Source of the DNA: Hypomyces perniciosus
Lineage: Eukaryota > Ascomycota > Sordariomycetes > Hypocreales > Hypocreaceae
Length of the DNA: 64,000 nucleotides
Direction of reading: 5' to 3'
NCBI GenBank assembly: GCA_008477525.1
Contig: SPDT01000013.1
Span: forward strand, 1,907,501-1,971,500
Part shown: positions 1-11,831 of the stretch, in pieces
How positions within the stretch are numbered: position 1 is the first letter of the stretch
Layout: each line of letters opens with the position of its first letter
The notes under the pieces: model-generated
What the model was told of the DNA's origin: nothing
Database searches by the model: none
Seen by the model: only the letters and a program-made list of their open reading frames with translations
Translations under genes and position numbers: made by a program

Positions 1-285
1 TAGCAGGTTTTCGCGTACTTAAGCAGCAGGCTTTCCCACCTAACTTGGGATCAGCAAGAGTGTCAAATTCAATCATTTCAAATCAACCTATGAGCCCTCA
101 TACTGTTGATCTGTGGTTGATAGTGGTGCCGAGTGCGCATAACCATCACCAGTCGAATTGCCAAGATGGAACCGCCGCAGGAAAGCATATAGAACTATAA
201 TAGAAAAGAGGTAATAGATTAAATTTCTCGTTCGGCGTAAGTCAACTTGGGGTTTCGGCCAGCGAAGGAAGGTTAGAGGCCACAT
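1..285 (-). CDS. Type II membrane protein, 5' part (runs off window)
   Basis: Unrecognised gene read on the minus strand from an ATG at 285. Exon 1 (285-104, 60 codons plus two bases) has a basic cytoplasmic tail rich in Trp, Pro, Lys and Arg. It is followed by one hydrophobic segment of about 20 residues (LIYYLFSIIVLYAF) with Arg-rich flanks. A GTATGA donor at 103 and a GTTAG acceptor at 40, with a CTGAT-like branch site, define a 64-nt intron. After splicing the frame stays open (QWESLLLKYAKTC) to the window edge. A short tail, one membrane segment and a downstream domain is the layout of fungal Golgi glycosyltransferases, but no catalytic domain is visible, so the function is unknown. Without the intron the frame stops at 88. 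The splice model is inference. Confidence 0.45.
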
Positions 286-478
286 TCTTGAGGGCGGCAC
301 TGCAGCCAATAATTGTATGCATTTTACTGTCTAGCAGGGCTTTTTAGAACCGACAAGACCACAGTGCAGTGTTAAGCTCGATATAAACGCCAAGTAGAAG
401 AGAGTAGAAACGCGTAGAAACCCATAGAAACGCATACGACAGCAGACATAAACAGGGGCAGCTAGGACATAGTAGTTA

Positions 479-1147
479 CTACAACCGACGTTGTGCCCTG
501 TTCCGCGCCCTCGCCTGCGCCAACCGCACATACAGTTTGACAAACGACAAAATCGTCATTAACGCAAACGCATCCCCCAACTCGCCCGTTGCGCCTATAT
601 TCACAAAACGAAACTCGGCCGCCCTGCTCAGGCTAAACGACGCATAGGACCAGGCGGCCAGCACCTCAGAATGGCTCTCGGAATCTCCGCGGACGAGCTT
701 CCAGCCAGCGAACGACTCGCCCAGACTGGCGACTTCACCCCCTTGGCTCCTCCGCCACTCAAACTTCCCAACATTCTTCTTCGGTCCTCTTCCCACGGGG
801 ACTTGAAATCCATAGGCATTGTCGCTCCAATACGACAGGGAGAATTCGCTGGTGAAGCCCGGTAGGCCTGGTTCCACGGGCGGGAGGACGATGGTGGCTT
901 TGGTGCCGTAGCCGCCGTCAACGGCTGCGAGTGGCGGGTGATCTTTCGTCGGGCCGTTGTGAATGATGATGTCGCCGCGGTTTACGCTGAAGAAGTAGAT
1001 GGGTCCGGTTTGTTCCGTTCCAAGGGAGTAGGCCCTTCTTCCGATGCTGTTGTTCACGAAGAGGGTGAATGAGATCGGCGGGTGAAAGCCGGCGCAGGTG
1101 GCGCGCTCGACTTGGTCGTACACCTCTTTTGAGTTGCCAGAGCCCAT
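479..1147 (-). CDS. Conserved fungal protein, tubby/LURP-like fold possible, N-myristoylation signal
   Basis: Intronless 222-aa frame. The open frame extends to 1255 but begins there with GTG; the first ATG is at 1147 and is preferred. From it the protein begins MGSGNS, which fits the N-myristoylation consensus (Gly2, small residue at 6), so it may sit on membranes. Residues 50-110 are beta-rich (FFSVNRGDIIIHNGP, then SFSLSYWSDN). A FEWRR segment lies near 129-133 and WKL near 149-151. The C-terminus (about 188-222) is a hydrophobic helix with a strongly basic end (ARARNRAQRRL). The pattern resembles an uncharacterised fungal family thought to have a tubby C-terminal-like or LURP-one-like beta barrel; I assign this from memory of the family's shape, not from a search. 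Codon use and GC are normal, with no RIP stops. Same strand as the partial gene at 1-285. Confidence 0.7.
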   Translation of the reverse strand: MGSGNSKEVYDQVERATCAGFHPPISFTLFVNNSIGRRAYSLGTEQTGPIYFFSVNRGDIIIHNGPTKDHPPLAAVDGGYGTKATIVLPPVEPGLPGFTSEFSLSYWSDNAYGFQVPVGRGPKKNVGKFEWRRSQGGEVASLGESFAGWKLVRGDSESHSEVLAAWSYASFSLSRAAEFRFVNIGATGELGDAFALMTILSFVKLYVRLAQARARNRAQRRL

Positions 1148-1590
1148 TTTGTCGTCGTAGAAGGGTGAGTGAGTGAGGTGGTTTGAAGGAGGAAGAATTG
1201 CGGTGAGATTTATTACTGAGGAGGATGATGATGAGATATTTGGATTTTCGTGCACTGCCTCGGTGCCATAAGCACTGTGATTGCTAGTCTAAAACGAGCC
1301 CATGCCGAGTGGCTGACACGTCTTTGGAGCTCTTCAATTGGCGTAGTACCCGAGAATGAGGACTAAAAATAAGTGAATCCAATACTTCGCTTCCAACCTC
1401 TCGGCAATGCTGACGGGAGCACATGAAACAGACAAGGGAGCAGCGCAATGTCTCTGGGCATCTCCAGGCTGAGCGTCAGGCGAAGTGTGTTAGTGGCCCT
1501 GTCTGTGCGCCCTCTCGGCACTTCCCGTTCCGCCAATTCTAGGTTCAAAACCAGGACTCATGGCGGTAGCACAGTGAAAGAGGTGATTAG
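1148..1590. other. Intergenic, no gene seen
   Basis: Normal base composition. The only longer open frame (1363-1548, minus) starts with TTG, has no recognisable motif and is not supported. Confidence 0.6.
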
Positions 1591-1920
1591 TTATTTTGTT
1601 TGAAGATTTTTGATGGGATGATGTACGCGGTAGTTTGGGACAACCATGATGGCGTCACCCTTCGCTTGTTGAACGATGAACTTGCCATCATATATGCCAA
1701 AAGCAATTGCTTGATCATTTAATCCGAGCACATATCTGTACATGAAGGTTAGGTCATGATAAGTTGGAATTTGAGAGAAAAGTCTGTACACTTCACCATA
1801 AAGCCACACGATAACAGGCAATCTTCCTATCGTCTGCTTCCGTATTACCTTGCCTAGAACATAATGGTCAAGAGGGAGGCAGTCTATAACCAGGATACCT
1901 GTGTATCGTTTTCCTCGCTC
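1591..1920 (-). pseudogene. Carboxylesterase type B (alpha/beta hydrolase) fragment
   Basis: The open minus-strand frame contains degenerate copies of two hallmarks of the type B carboxylesterase family. IDCLPLDHYV resembles the EDCLYLNV signature and is followed about 20 residues later by LPVIVWLYGEVY, which resembles the oxyanion-hole strand LPVIVWIHGGGY. After it comes a stretch ending AIMVVPNYRV, as in the family's V.INYR strand. Here the GGG of the oxyanion hole reads GEV, and the frame ends soon after. The catalytic Ser, Glu/Asp and His regions are absent, and upstream of about 1920 the frame hits stops. About 90 of the usual 500 or more residues remain, so this is a dead 5'-central fragment. 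Confidence 0.65.
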
Positions 1921-2410
1921 TCTCCGTCTTAGAAAATATAGTAAAGGTTACCCTCGCTCTGGACAGAATTAACCGGTAGAAGACCAAGCAGGACATCACC
2001 CTTCGAACATGGAAGACTGGGCAGGGGTCGCCCTTGGCACAGTGCCACGCAAAAGAATTCGGTAAATTTTCTATAGAGTTGCCTTATGTCAGAGACACAG
2101 GCACAAGAGGAGAGTGAAGAGTCTGGGAAGGATCCGAGCCACAATTGCGCTGTGACCTAACAGGTGGGGAGCAGGTAGTTGACTGTATTGATCTCTGCCC
2201 TTCTATCTATCTCGGGGGAAGTGTCCTTCTTTATATATCCTGCGCTAGTTATAATCTGGGCCAGAGGCCGGGAGCCCTGAGTAGTGCTTTTACCCCCTTG
2301 CCTCTTTGGGCACCTGACATAAAGTGTTTGTATTGAGATTTTAGAGGAGGCGAGGTGATATTTCCCGTCTGGCACCAAGTGGATCTGGATCCCCGCTCCA
2401 CACAAGCAAC
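1921..2410. other. No gene seen
   Basis: GC-balanced sequence with short overlapping frames on both strands (for example 2145-2336 plus, 2157-2447 minus) that have no recognisable motif. The right part abuts the inverted repeat at 2411. Confidence 0.5.
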
Positions 2411-2690
2411 CTGTCGCGTATATCGGTATCGTGTAGTCAGCAGTCATCTCACTCTATAGGGATCAAATAGCACCTAAATTCCATCTCTATTCATCTCTCC
2501 AGCTATTATCTAAAGAACAATATCCCCGATCACTAATAGTTTCCCGGCCAGCTAATTTATAGTGCTAGAAGAACGCGTCACGTTCTTCTTAGCCGCTCTC
2601 TTAGATCCTCCTAGTGTTCCTACAAGCAATATCCTTCGCGTTTCCTTCTGCCGCTAATTTCCACCAATCCACGCTATCTAACACACCCCC
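2411..2690 (-). repeat. Inverted repeat copy, left (partner 46,643-46,921)
   Basis: Read on the minus strand, this stretch aligns over about 280 bp with the plus strand at 46,643-46,921. Shared landmarks are GTGGATTGGTGG, TTCTTCTAGCACTATAAATT, CCGGGAAACTAT and GACTGCTGACTACACGAT. The left copy has more C-to-T type changes, including new TAG and TAA codons. Protein-level similarity is visible too (LDSVDWWK against LDNVDWWK, and FDPYRVR before a shared TGA), so the unit carries the end of some coding sequence. Confidence 0.75.
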
Positions 2691-3478
2691 TTAGCTAAAG
2701 CTATTCCTGCCTCAGCTATAACTTTTCTACCGTAGATTGCAAGTATAGTAATTCTTTATCGTTAGCGTCTTTTTTTATTGAGCTAACTTTAATAGCTTTA
2801 GCAGCACTGTTTGCTGTAGTATTAGCAGCTTTATCTGCCGGCATTAGTGGCTTTCTTCCTATTAGTATCAGTAGCCGACCTACTAGCATCAGTGGCCTTC
2901 TTTCTACTAGCATCAGTAGCCTTCTTTCCACTGGCATTAATAGTCCTCCTACCAGCATCAACGGCCTCTCCGCTGGCATCAGTGGCCTTCTTTCCACTGG
3001 AATTAGTGGTTTTCCCACCGGCATATCCCAGTCTTATCGTCTGTTTAACTGGCTCTTTTCTAGCCAAGGCCCGGCTTATCTATCGACCTCTTGCTTCTTC
3101 AAGTATCACTTTATTCTCAATTTTATCTCGGATATCATCAAACTTCAGCATCTCAATAAATCTCTAATACTTCTCTTTATTAAACGCCTTTATTAATCTA
3201 TCTGCAATTATCTTCCTACTCTCTATCCAATTAACTTTAATTCTTCCTTCCTAAACTTCTTAATGCAGCCAGTATTAATAAATATTAATATATCTCAGCT
3301 TAATTATCAGCTTTATTACTTCTTCCATTAAAAATCTAATTATCTATAAATTATTACATTCTATCTTAAAAGGCTTATTTAGCTGGATCTCTAATGCCCT
3401 TAAAAGTCTTCCAGTAAAAATCGCTTCTTTAACTACTTTTAAAATAGCAAAGAGCTTTACTTTTATACTTAATATTAT
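2691..3478 (-). pseudogene. Copia-A: Ty1/copia RNase H and C-terminal tail relic
   Basis: Reading the minus strand from 3478 downward gives the C-terminal end of a copia polyprotein: KVVKEAIFTGRLLRALEI, then IECNNL (ancestral IECDNL), then the HWLHQ-type region and VNWIESRKIIADRLIKAF, which fits the family's ADGLTKA motif. RNase H ends near 3060. A tail with repeated KKATDAS-like blocks follows to about 2830. Most stops sit where CAA or CAG would be expected. The gene is cut on its 5' side by the LTR at 3479-4059; what lies beyond that LTR is not the missing part of this frame. Host role: none, dead retrotransposon. Confidence 0.8.
2831..3035 (-). repeat. Degenerate minisatellite encoding KKATDAS-like units
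   Basis: Roughly 24-30 bp imperfect units around GGCCACTGATGCC on the minus strand, giving Lys/Ala/Thr/Asp/Ser-rich blocks in the copia tail. The stretch has more GC than the AT-rich sequence that follows it. Confidence 0.65.
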
Positions 3479-4059
3479 TGTCAAAACAACAAGGTTATAC
3501 TAAACCTCATTTATGTGTGGCTTCTAGGAAGCTGCACACAACGCAGCAATAAGGAAACAACTAAGAGTCTAGTTAAGTTAACAATAGATAAATAATTGAA
3601 TTGTAACTGAACTAATAGCTAGAAAGCTATAGAATATCTAGTAATATACGGCTAGTGTAGAAGTGAATTGTATAAACAATAGCTTTATCTTCTATAATAG
3701 TCCTTTAACTTAATAATAGGTATATAGCTGCAGAATTAGGTTTATGGCCGCATTCTTATTTTCCGTAAACTTTATTTATATAGGAAATCGGCTAAATCGA
3801 CTTACAGCTATATAAACAGGAAACCATTTTAGTTAGATTTTTTATAATAGGCATTATACTTATTATATTAAGTTTAGGGTAGGCGGGGTAGCTGGTTTTA
3901 GCTTAATTATTATTATTAAAGATAATAGAAATTTCCTAACTTATACTAAAGTTCCTCCAGAACTTGGTCCCAGCGTCGGGCCTAATTCCGGGTCTAGCTG
4001 GAATAGGAAGGTTACCTAATTACATAGAATTCCTTGCTCTTTAGCCCTCCTTTTTAACA
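3479..4059 (+). mobile_element. Solo LTR, 581-bp family, copy A
   Basis: Begins TGTCAAAACAACAAGG and ends CCCTCCTTTTTAACA, the reverse complement of the copy at 6608-7188 along its whole length; both are exactly 581 bp. The flanks (ATTAT and CTCTT) do not match, so no TSD is preserved and the copy lies at a rearrangement or recombination breakpoint. Orientation is inferred from the shared 3' terminus of the gypsy LTR at 52,972-53,184. Confidence 0.75.
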
Positions 4060-4254
4060 CTCTTTTTAAAATAGATACTATCCTATATAACTTTAAAGTA
4101 GATATAGGATTTAGATATAGGAAAGTAACTAGAGTATAATAATAAAAAGGATAGCTAAATATAGGTAAAAATAATAGGAATAACTAAAATAGCTAATAGC
4201 TAGAAAATAGCTGATAACTATAAAAAAGAAAGGATAAAGACCTTAAATATAAAC
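4060..4254. other. Copia-B 3' untranslated remnant
   Basis: AT-rich sequence downstream of the Copia-B stop region. It probably holds part of the 3' end of that element, but no LTR edge can be fixed. Confidence 0.35.
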
Positions 4255-5746
4255 TTTAAGTAAAAGCTTAAGATTAAAGAGACTTATAAAGTTCTTTAGC
4301 TTTAGACCTGGAAGAGGCTTAGTAAACCTATTAGCAACTATTTTACTAGTTTCTAGATAATTAACTGTAATAATGCTATTTTTAACCTATTCTTTAATAT
4401 AATTAAACTATAATAAAGTATATTTTATTTAATTATAAAGGGTAAGATTATTTAAGGTAAAAATAGTACTTTTATTATTGTTAAATAGAGAGATTGGCTA
4501 TTTAATTGGTTAATCTATATCTTTATATAGGCTAATAAGCCACTAAATCTTTCTAGTAGCTTGTATAAAAGCTATAAACTCTGCTTCTAGTATAGAAAAA
4601 TAAATAATTAAGCCCCTTTTTAATTTCTAGCTAATTGGCCTATTAGTAACTATAATAATATAACTGTAAATCAATTTATTTAATTTTTTATCCCTAGTAA
4701 AATTACTATTGCAATAATTAATAGGTATAGGACTAAATTTTCTAGTATATTAAATAGTTAGATTTTAAGTATTATTTAAATACTATAATAAATTGCAGGC
4801 TATATTTAAATGCTTTTTATGAAGGCTTTAGAATTATTTTACTAGCTATTAAACTAGGAAGTTAGTATTTATTTAAATATAAATTATTAAATAGATAATA
4901 GGACTAATTATAGCTTAAAAAGCTTAGTATTAGCTTTATCTAGTTTAGTTATAGTTTTATTAGCTAAAAGAGAGGGCTATAAGGGTAATTAAATAAGCTT
5001 AGAGTTTTAAAGGTTAAAAAACTTTATAGCTTTAGTAATATACTGTTTTTAAGAAAGCTAAAAAAGGCCTCTTTATCTATCCTTAACTATCTGAACCCTT
5101 AAAAAGAAAAAGGTAAGGCCTTTATCTTTTATAATATAAACTTTATTAAAAGCTAGCTTTAGCTAGGCTATAACTTCTTAATTTAGTCTAATAAAAAGAT
5201 AGTTATTTATATAAGTAATAATAAAAATACTGTTATTTAGATTATAGAGAATAGTAAAGTTAGAAATTAAAGAATTATATTTTAGTTTGTTTCTTAAAGC
5301 TTATAAAGCTTATTGCTATTCTTTAAGGGACTGTTTTAAACTATAAAGAGCTTTCTATAACTAAATAACTTAATCTATATTAAGGTTATAACCTAGCTTT
5401 CTAAAAATAGACTTAATCTTAAAGGAAACTTAACTAGTATAATCTTTAAACCCTTTAAGGAAATTAAAGAAAATAGTTTCCTTAAATATCCTATTAAAGA
5501 ATATATGAATAAAGTCGATTTATTTAATTTCCTAGTTATAAATAATAGCTAAGGCTAATAAAAGCCGCTAAGTAAAAGGAATAGCTATTAAGGCAAATAT
5601 TTAATTGAAATCTTTTTTTTTTAGTTATTAGAAACCTTTAATAACTAGCCTAGCTTTAAATTTAACTATTTTATTATTTTAGTCTTTTTTAGTCTTTAAA
5701 ACTAATTAACTAGTAATAGGATTCCTGCTTTTAGGAATACTATTAT
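4255..5746 (-). pseudogene. Copia-B pol, 3' half: reverse transcriptase and RNase H
   Basis: From 5746 downward the minus strand gives a RIP-broken copia RT: a VFKTKKD-type start with KARLVIKGFQQ near 5630, then DFIHIFFNRIFKETIF near 5500 (family: DV.NAFLNG). The catalytic YIDD-type site reads TYINNYLF near 5195 (ancestral YVDDYLF). RNase H follows at about 4700-4255, with LEAEFIAF.QATR and a terminus that reads ANRFTKPLPG where family members have ADGFTKPLPG. Nearly every stop lies at a former Gln, Trp or Arg codon. The element is broken at 5746 by LINE-1 and its 5' part resumes at 11,884. Confidence 0.88.
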
Positions 5747-5758
5747 ACTTAATAAAAG
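5747..5758. repeat. TSD of LINE-1, left copy
   Basis: ACTTAATAAAAG, 12 bp, identical to 11,872-11,883 at the other end of LINE-1. Confidence 0.85.
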
Positions 5759-6049
5759 CAAGCTTCCCTCCTATACCTATAGGTACCCTACCTTTTAGGT
5801 GCCTACTTATTAAAATTCATAACCTCTTAACTAGCTATTGAGAAAAATAAGCTTAATAACACTCCTTCACCCCTTTTAGGCATTTAAAAAAAGATAGCGA
5901 ATACTATTAAACTCTAAGCGAGCCAGGGATAATTAAACCTTACTGCTGCTAGGCAGGCAGTACTTTAATAACTCAAGAAAAAGGGCACTCCTTTACTTTC
6001 AAAGTAAAGGGAGACTATAGTCCTTTTATTTATACTTAAGAAATACTGT

Positions 6050-7900
6050 ATCGACAATAAATATATTAAAACTAACGCCCTTAAACTTAATTTCAGTTTT
6101 AATATAAAACCTAATATCTCTCTCTTTTTAAAAGGGATTTGAAAAAGCCTTTTTTCCTTTTTTTAAAGTAGGCCAATAAAAGTATTTACCTTTAATAATA
6201 GTAAATAGTTTACTGCAGCTTATAAAATCTTTACTTAAATTAAAGAAATTAATATAATTTAAAAAGTTAAATAAAAAGTTTTATTTTTAATAGCTTAAAT
6301 TATTAATAACTGCTTAGCTAAATAAAATATAACTTTTAAAAAACCTAATAATAGGATTTTCTTTTAAATCCTTTTAAAGTATAGTTAAAGGAAAATTACT
6401 GTTATTAAGGTTAGGTAAGAAATTATTAAAATTGGAAAGCTTAAAAATAAAAATATTATTTACTTTTAAAAGGTAAAGTTAAGCTTTATATTAAGAATTA
6501 ATAATAAAAAAACTAAACAGAAAATCTTTACTTTAAGCTTAACTGTAAAGGCTAATAGCTTAAAGATTAAAGAAGTATATATATAGAGGAGTTTTTTTAT
6601 ATAAGGTTGTTAAAAAGGAGGGCTAAAAAGTAAGGATTTCAGTGTATCTGGGTAACCTTCCTATTCTGGCTAGACCCGGAATTAGGCCCGACACTAGGAC
6701 CGAGTTCCAGAGGAACTTTAGTGTAAGTCAGGACATTTCTGTTATCTTTAACGATAACAATTAAGCTAGGACTAGCTACCCCGCTTACCCTAGACTCAAT
6801 ATAATGGCCACAATGGCTATTGTGAAAAATCTGACCAAAATGGTTTCCTGTTTGTATAGCTGTAAGTCGATTTGGGCGATTTCTTATATAAATGAATTTT
6901 GCGGAAAATAGGAATAGGGCCATAAACCCAATTCTGCCGCTATATTCCTATTATTTAGTCGGAGGACTATTATAGAAGACAAAGCTATTGTTTATACAAT
7001 TCACTTCTATACCAGCCGCATACTACTAGATATTCTATAGCTTTCTAGCTATTAGTTTAGTTACAATTCAATTGTTTATCTATTATTAACCCAATTAGAC
7101 TCTTAGTCGTTTCCTTATTACTGCGTTGGGTGCACCTTCCTAGAAGCTGCACTTAAATAAGGTTTAGTATAACCTTGTTATTTTAATAAAGGTATTTTTA
7201 AATACTATACTAATACCTTAGGCACTTTCCCTATTAATGCGCTAGTCCTAATTAAAGCTTAAAGGAGTATGAAGTTTAAAAAACCCTTAATCTTTTACTA
7301 AAAGGCCTCTTTTAATAAAACTATTAATACCTGCTATTACTTTATCTCTTTTAAAAAAGAAGTTAAGATAGGCTTTAAACTTTTCCACTATTTGGCTTTA
7401 ATAAAGCTCTAGACCTAAAAGGTATAAGTAACCTAATATAATAGGTGCTTTAACTTTTATAACTTTTAAAGATATACTAGAATTATATAATATAAAAAGT
7501 GCAGTAAGCCTGCTTTTTAATATATTAATAAAGATAAAAATTGGAATAACTTTATTTAATATATTAACTGATTTAAACTTTATTAATTTAATGCTTTAAA
7601 CTGCTATATATACTTAATTATTAAAGATAGCGTAAAAGTGTATACTATTAAAGAATAATTTAAAAGTATTAAAGAACTTAAGATTTAAGAATTTTAAAAA
7701 AAAAACCCTGCCCCTTTTACCTTTAAGCCTAGATTTAGTATATTTAAGGAAGGAGTTTTTTAAGCTACTTTAACTAAATCCTTTACTACTTTTACTTTTA
7801 AAGCTTGAATTTAAAAACCCTTCCCTTTAAATAGGATAATACCCTTTACCTTTATAATAAAGCCCCTTTAAAATAAAATTAATTTAATAAATATCCTTAA
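6050..7900 (+). pseudogene. LINE-1 ORF1 (gag-like, zinc knuckles)
   Basis: RIP-broken plus-strand frame split by the solo LTR. After the LTR, near 7360-7600, it reads a degenerate nucleic-acid-binding region (YNRCFNF.NF with later KCSKPA; ancestral CNRCFNFGHF...CGKCSKPAF), the Cys-rich knuckles of LINE ORF1 proteins, which coat the element's RNA. The start codon is not recoverable by eye and the edges are approximate. Confidence 0.65.
6608..7188 (-). mobile_element. Solo LTR, 581-bp family, copy B, TSD AAGGT
   Basis: Starts TGTTAAAAAGGAGGG and ends TTGTTATTTTAATA (terminal CA changed to TA). Flanked by AAGGT at 6603-6607 and 7189-7193, a perfect 5-bp TSD. No internal region remains, so it is a solo LTR left by LTR-LTR recombination. 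It interrupts LINE-1 ORF1 and therefore came after LINE-1. It has fewer C-to-T changes than its surroundings. The open frame at 6639-6923 inside it is fortuitous. Confidence 0.9.
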
Positions 7901-10900
7901 TAGTTTATTAAAGGAAAGTTTATTAGCCTGCTTTACTATAAAAGTTACTAATTTTAATAACTTTATAAATAATACTTTAAAAGAATCCTTTAAAGGAGAT
8001 AAACCCTATAAGTTTAACTTATAAATAATAGACTTTATTGAAACTATTAAAAAAACTTTAGCCAAAAAATCTTTTAAGTTAATATAAAAAAATAGGGATA
8101 GTATTATAATATAAGCCTTTTATTAGCTTAAGAAGACAGCTTTAATATTATATTTATTTAGGAATTATAGACTTGCTAAAACGCTATATTATTTAAAAGA
8201 TAAATAAAATCTTACTTTAACTTTTAAGTATTTAATTTATTTAATAAGTAAAAAAAGATTAAACCCTTTATTTTTATTTATATTAAAAAATTATTAAATC
8301 TATTATATTAATAACTTTTACCTTTAAAATTAAAGAGCTATTATATTTGCTAAATAGAAGTCTGCAGCTATATTATTATTAATATTTACTGTAAAGCTTC
8401 TTTTAATATTATAACAGAAACCTTTAAAAAGTAAAGTTAGCCCCTTTTAAATTTAATTATTATAAAAGACATTAATATATTATATTAAATATAGCAATTA
8501 AATTAAATCCTAGATACAGCAGGCAATAAACTAGTTAAATAGGCAGATAAATATAACTTAATACCTGCCTTTATAAACGCCTTTATAAAGGATTTTACAA
8601 AATATATTAACTTTTTTTTGGCTAATTGCTTTATATTAATAACTATTATAAGAAACGTAAATATAGGCTTAAACTACTATATAATTACTACCTTGCTTTT
8701 AAGCCCTATTAGGCTAATAGTTAATGCAGGAAAGAAATATATCCCTTTTAGAAGCCTATAAGAGTTTAGCCAGTTAATATATATATATACCTAACTCTTT
8801 TTAAAGGTAAATATAATTAATTTAATTAAAGGAGATTAAATATAGCTGTATAAATACTTTAAAGACTTTTTATAGACTATATATAATTAATAGGTAAAAA
8901 AAGATATTAGAATAAATATAGCGCCTTTTAATAAAATAAAGCCTGCTAAATAGCTTATTTAACTTATATTACAATACCCCCTAAAATTAATAAATAGACT
9001 AAGGTAAAGAAAATATTATACAATATAGTTAAGTATAAAAAATGCAATTACTAGAATAATATTATAGTTAAAGCTAGCTTAGGCAGGGGTATTTAATAGG
9101 TGGCTAAATAGTATAAAGCTATAAACTAGTTTTAACCCCCCCCTTTAATAAATAACAATAAAAGTATCTTAAACCTTAAAGAATAAGCGGCCTTCTTTAA
9201 AAAATACCTATTATAGTAAAAAAGAATAAAAGAAAATATTAAAAACCTATAAAAACCTTAAGTATTAAAGAACCCTTAAATACTATAACATAAAATAGTT
9301 ATTAAAAAGAAGGTAAAAAAGGCTATAATTAAAGTAAAAATACTATACCTAGCGCAGATAATATATTAATTACCCTTTTATATTATATATAGCTTACTAT
9401 TAAAAAGTTTATTGTAAACCTTTTTAAAGGCTACTTTAAGTTAAAGTATTACCCCCTCTTTTTTAAAAATATTAAAGTTACTATTATTTTTAAACTTAAT
9501 AAACCTAACTATCTAAACTATAAAGCTTTTAAGCCTATTTCACTATTATCCTATATAGGAAAAGGCTTAAAGAGACTATTTACTAAAAGGGTATCCCTTT
9601 TAGTATTTAAATATAAAATCCTTTTAAAGTAATACTTTAAGGCCTTTTTTAAAAGAGCAGCTATAAATTTAATTGCCTGCTTAATTTATAATATTAAAGT
9701 TACTTTAAGTAAAAGGGAGGTTATAACCCTTTTTACTTTTAATATCTTTAAGGCCTTTAATATTATTATAAAGAATAAATTAGTTTTATAGTTTAAATAA
9801 TAAAGTTAGCCTATCTAGTTTATAAAATAGGCAAAATCCTTTATAAGTAATAAAACTGCCTTTATTTATAAAAGAGATAGAATTAATTTATTAGGCTTTG
9901 CCTTTGAATGTAAAGCCTTATAAAAATCCTTTATCTCTTTTATTATATTAATACTTTAACTTAATCCTTTAACTTAAAGACTAATAACCCTGCTTTAGGT
10001 ATACTAATAATATTGCCATATTTATTATAAGCAGGTCTATTTAAAAAATAGCTATATTTACATAGTAAATATTTAATAAAACGCTAAAGTAAAGAGTAGA
10101 AAATGCAGTATCCTTTAACTATATTAAAGTTAAATTATTGCACTTTTACTATATAAAAGGCTAAATATATAAAAAAGGTATTATAATAAAGGGAAAATTA
10201 GTCTAGCTTAAATAGAATATTTAATAGTTAAAGGTTTACTTTAACTTAAGGCTCTCCTTTAAGAAATATATAGAAACCTTTGCGGGCAAGTATATAAAGT
10301 CTTTAATTTCTTTAGGTTATTTAATAAGACTTAAAAGGGCTTGCCTTTAAAGCTATAGTATAAGCTGTAAAGGCCTGTATCTTGCTTATTGCCTTATAGA
10401 AAATAAAAGTATAGTAGCTAGGGTATAAATAATAATTATAAGCTAACTTTATTAAGCAAATAAATATAAAAATATTTAGCCTAATAGATAAAATAGATAA
10501 AGCCTTTAAAATTACAGTAAAGGCAGTCTTTTTAGTTTAAAAGACTATAAATATTTTTATTTTATATAAAGAGTTAAAAGTCCCTTTAGCTAGTATTGCT
10601 TTAGCCTAGGCCTAATTTAAGTGTATAGTAAGATTTACAGGACTAGATTAAGATTACCCGATTAATTAATATATTAATAAAAAACTCCCTCCCTAGTTAT
10701 TATAAACTAGACTTTAATATACTGCCACTTTAATTAATAAAATTATTAGACCTATACTCTTTACTAAAAAGTCTTTATATATTCTCTTTAATTTTAACTT
10801 AAAAAGTATAGGTAAATTAACTGCAGTAAAGAAATACTTAAAATTAATTAATTCCTTTCCCCTTTATTTAATTTTAGCTTATTTTAATAAATCCTAAATT

Positions 10901-11715
10901 AAAGGGAATATAAGCTAAAAAGCAGTTATTTACTATAAAGTAAAAGCAATTATAGATACTAAACGCTTTAATAATATAAAGGTTTACAATATAGAGGTAT
11001 AGGCTGCCTTAAAGGCTATAAAGCTAATAGCTAAATATATAAAGGAAAACTATATAATTTAAATAGCCTTCTTTTTCCTAAATAATTTATTAATTATTAA
11101 TAGGCTGCTTAGTAAGCCCCCTTTATTTATATAAAAAGTATAGATATACTTTTAAAAACTAATATAAAGTATCTTGCCTTACAGGACCTTTATTTTATAG
11201 GTTTTAGGATATAAGGATATTATAGGCAATAAATAGGCTAACTATTTAGCTAAATAAAGCGCAGCTTTCCCTACTGCGCTATAAAACTAGCCTATAATTA
11301 TATATATTAAAAATAGATTAAAGAAGAAGTTATAGAGGTAAGGGAGTAGGATTAGCTTAGTAAGATCCCGGAAGGCTATAAATAGTAGGGACTTAGGGCC
11401 TTAGCCTCCCCCTTAAAGCTTAAACTCTTACGCCTTATCTTTTACAGGCTTTTAGCAGAAAGATTAGGATATAGGGACTTCTAGGAATACTATAAACGCT
11501 TTAGATATAATAAAGAGTTTATCTGTAAATATAGTGAATATAAAAGGCAAAGCTATTTTGCAGAATACAGAATAGTTAAGCCCTTTTTTTAAATATCCCT
11601 TTAAGAAAAACCCCTCTTTTTTATTTACTTAAACCTATAAAAATAAAGCCTTTTAGAGATTAATAAAAGAGGCAGACCTTTATAGTCTTTTAAAGGAAAT
11701 AGATTAATACTACTT
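7901..11715 (+). pseudogene. LINE-1 ORF2: endonuclease, reverse transcriptase, RNase H
   Basis: Continuous but stop-riddled plus-strand frame. The RT catalytic box reads YTNNIAIF near 10,005 (ancestral YTDDIAIF). RNase H is clear at about 10,980-11,260: an internal FFFLNNLLIINRLLSK segment (ancestral FLDN) and a VLGYKDIIGNK.A motif that corresponds to PGHKDIIGNE.AD. The C-terminal Cys/His tail has the RLLAER.GYRDF block near 11,450 seen intact in LINE-3. The protein would nick DNA, reverse-transcribe its RNA in place and degrade the RNA strand. It is dead through RIP. Confidence 0.82.
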
Positions 11716-11831
11716 AAATTAACCCTTTTCCCTTTATAAATTAAAACTCAGTGAATAGCAATATAAGCCGCTAGGTTTTAATATCCTATTACCTATAAAG
11801 GATTTATATAACTAGCTTACTTAATAGACGT

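Noticed and set aside
628..921. 97- and 64-codon frames on either strand
   Set aside because: They overlap the 222-aa gene at 479-1147 and have no motif of their own.
6639..6923. 94-codon frame resembling a small protein, repeated at 37,915-38,148
   Set aside because: Both lie inside copies of the same solo LTR; similarity comes from LTR homology, and no coding features are seen.
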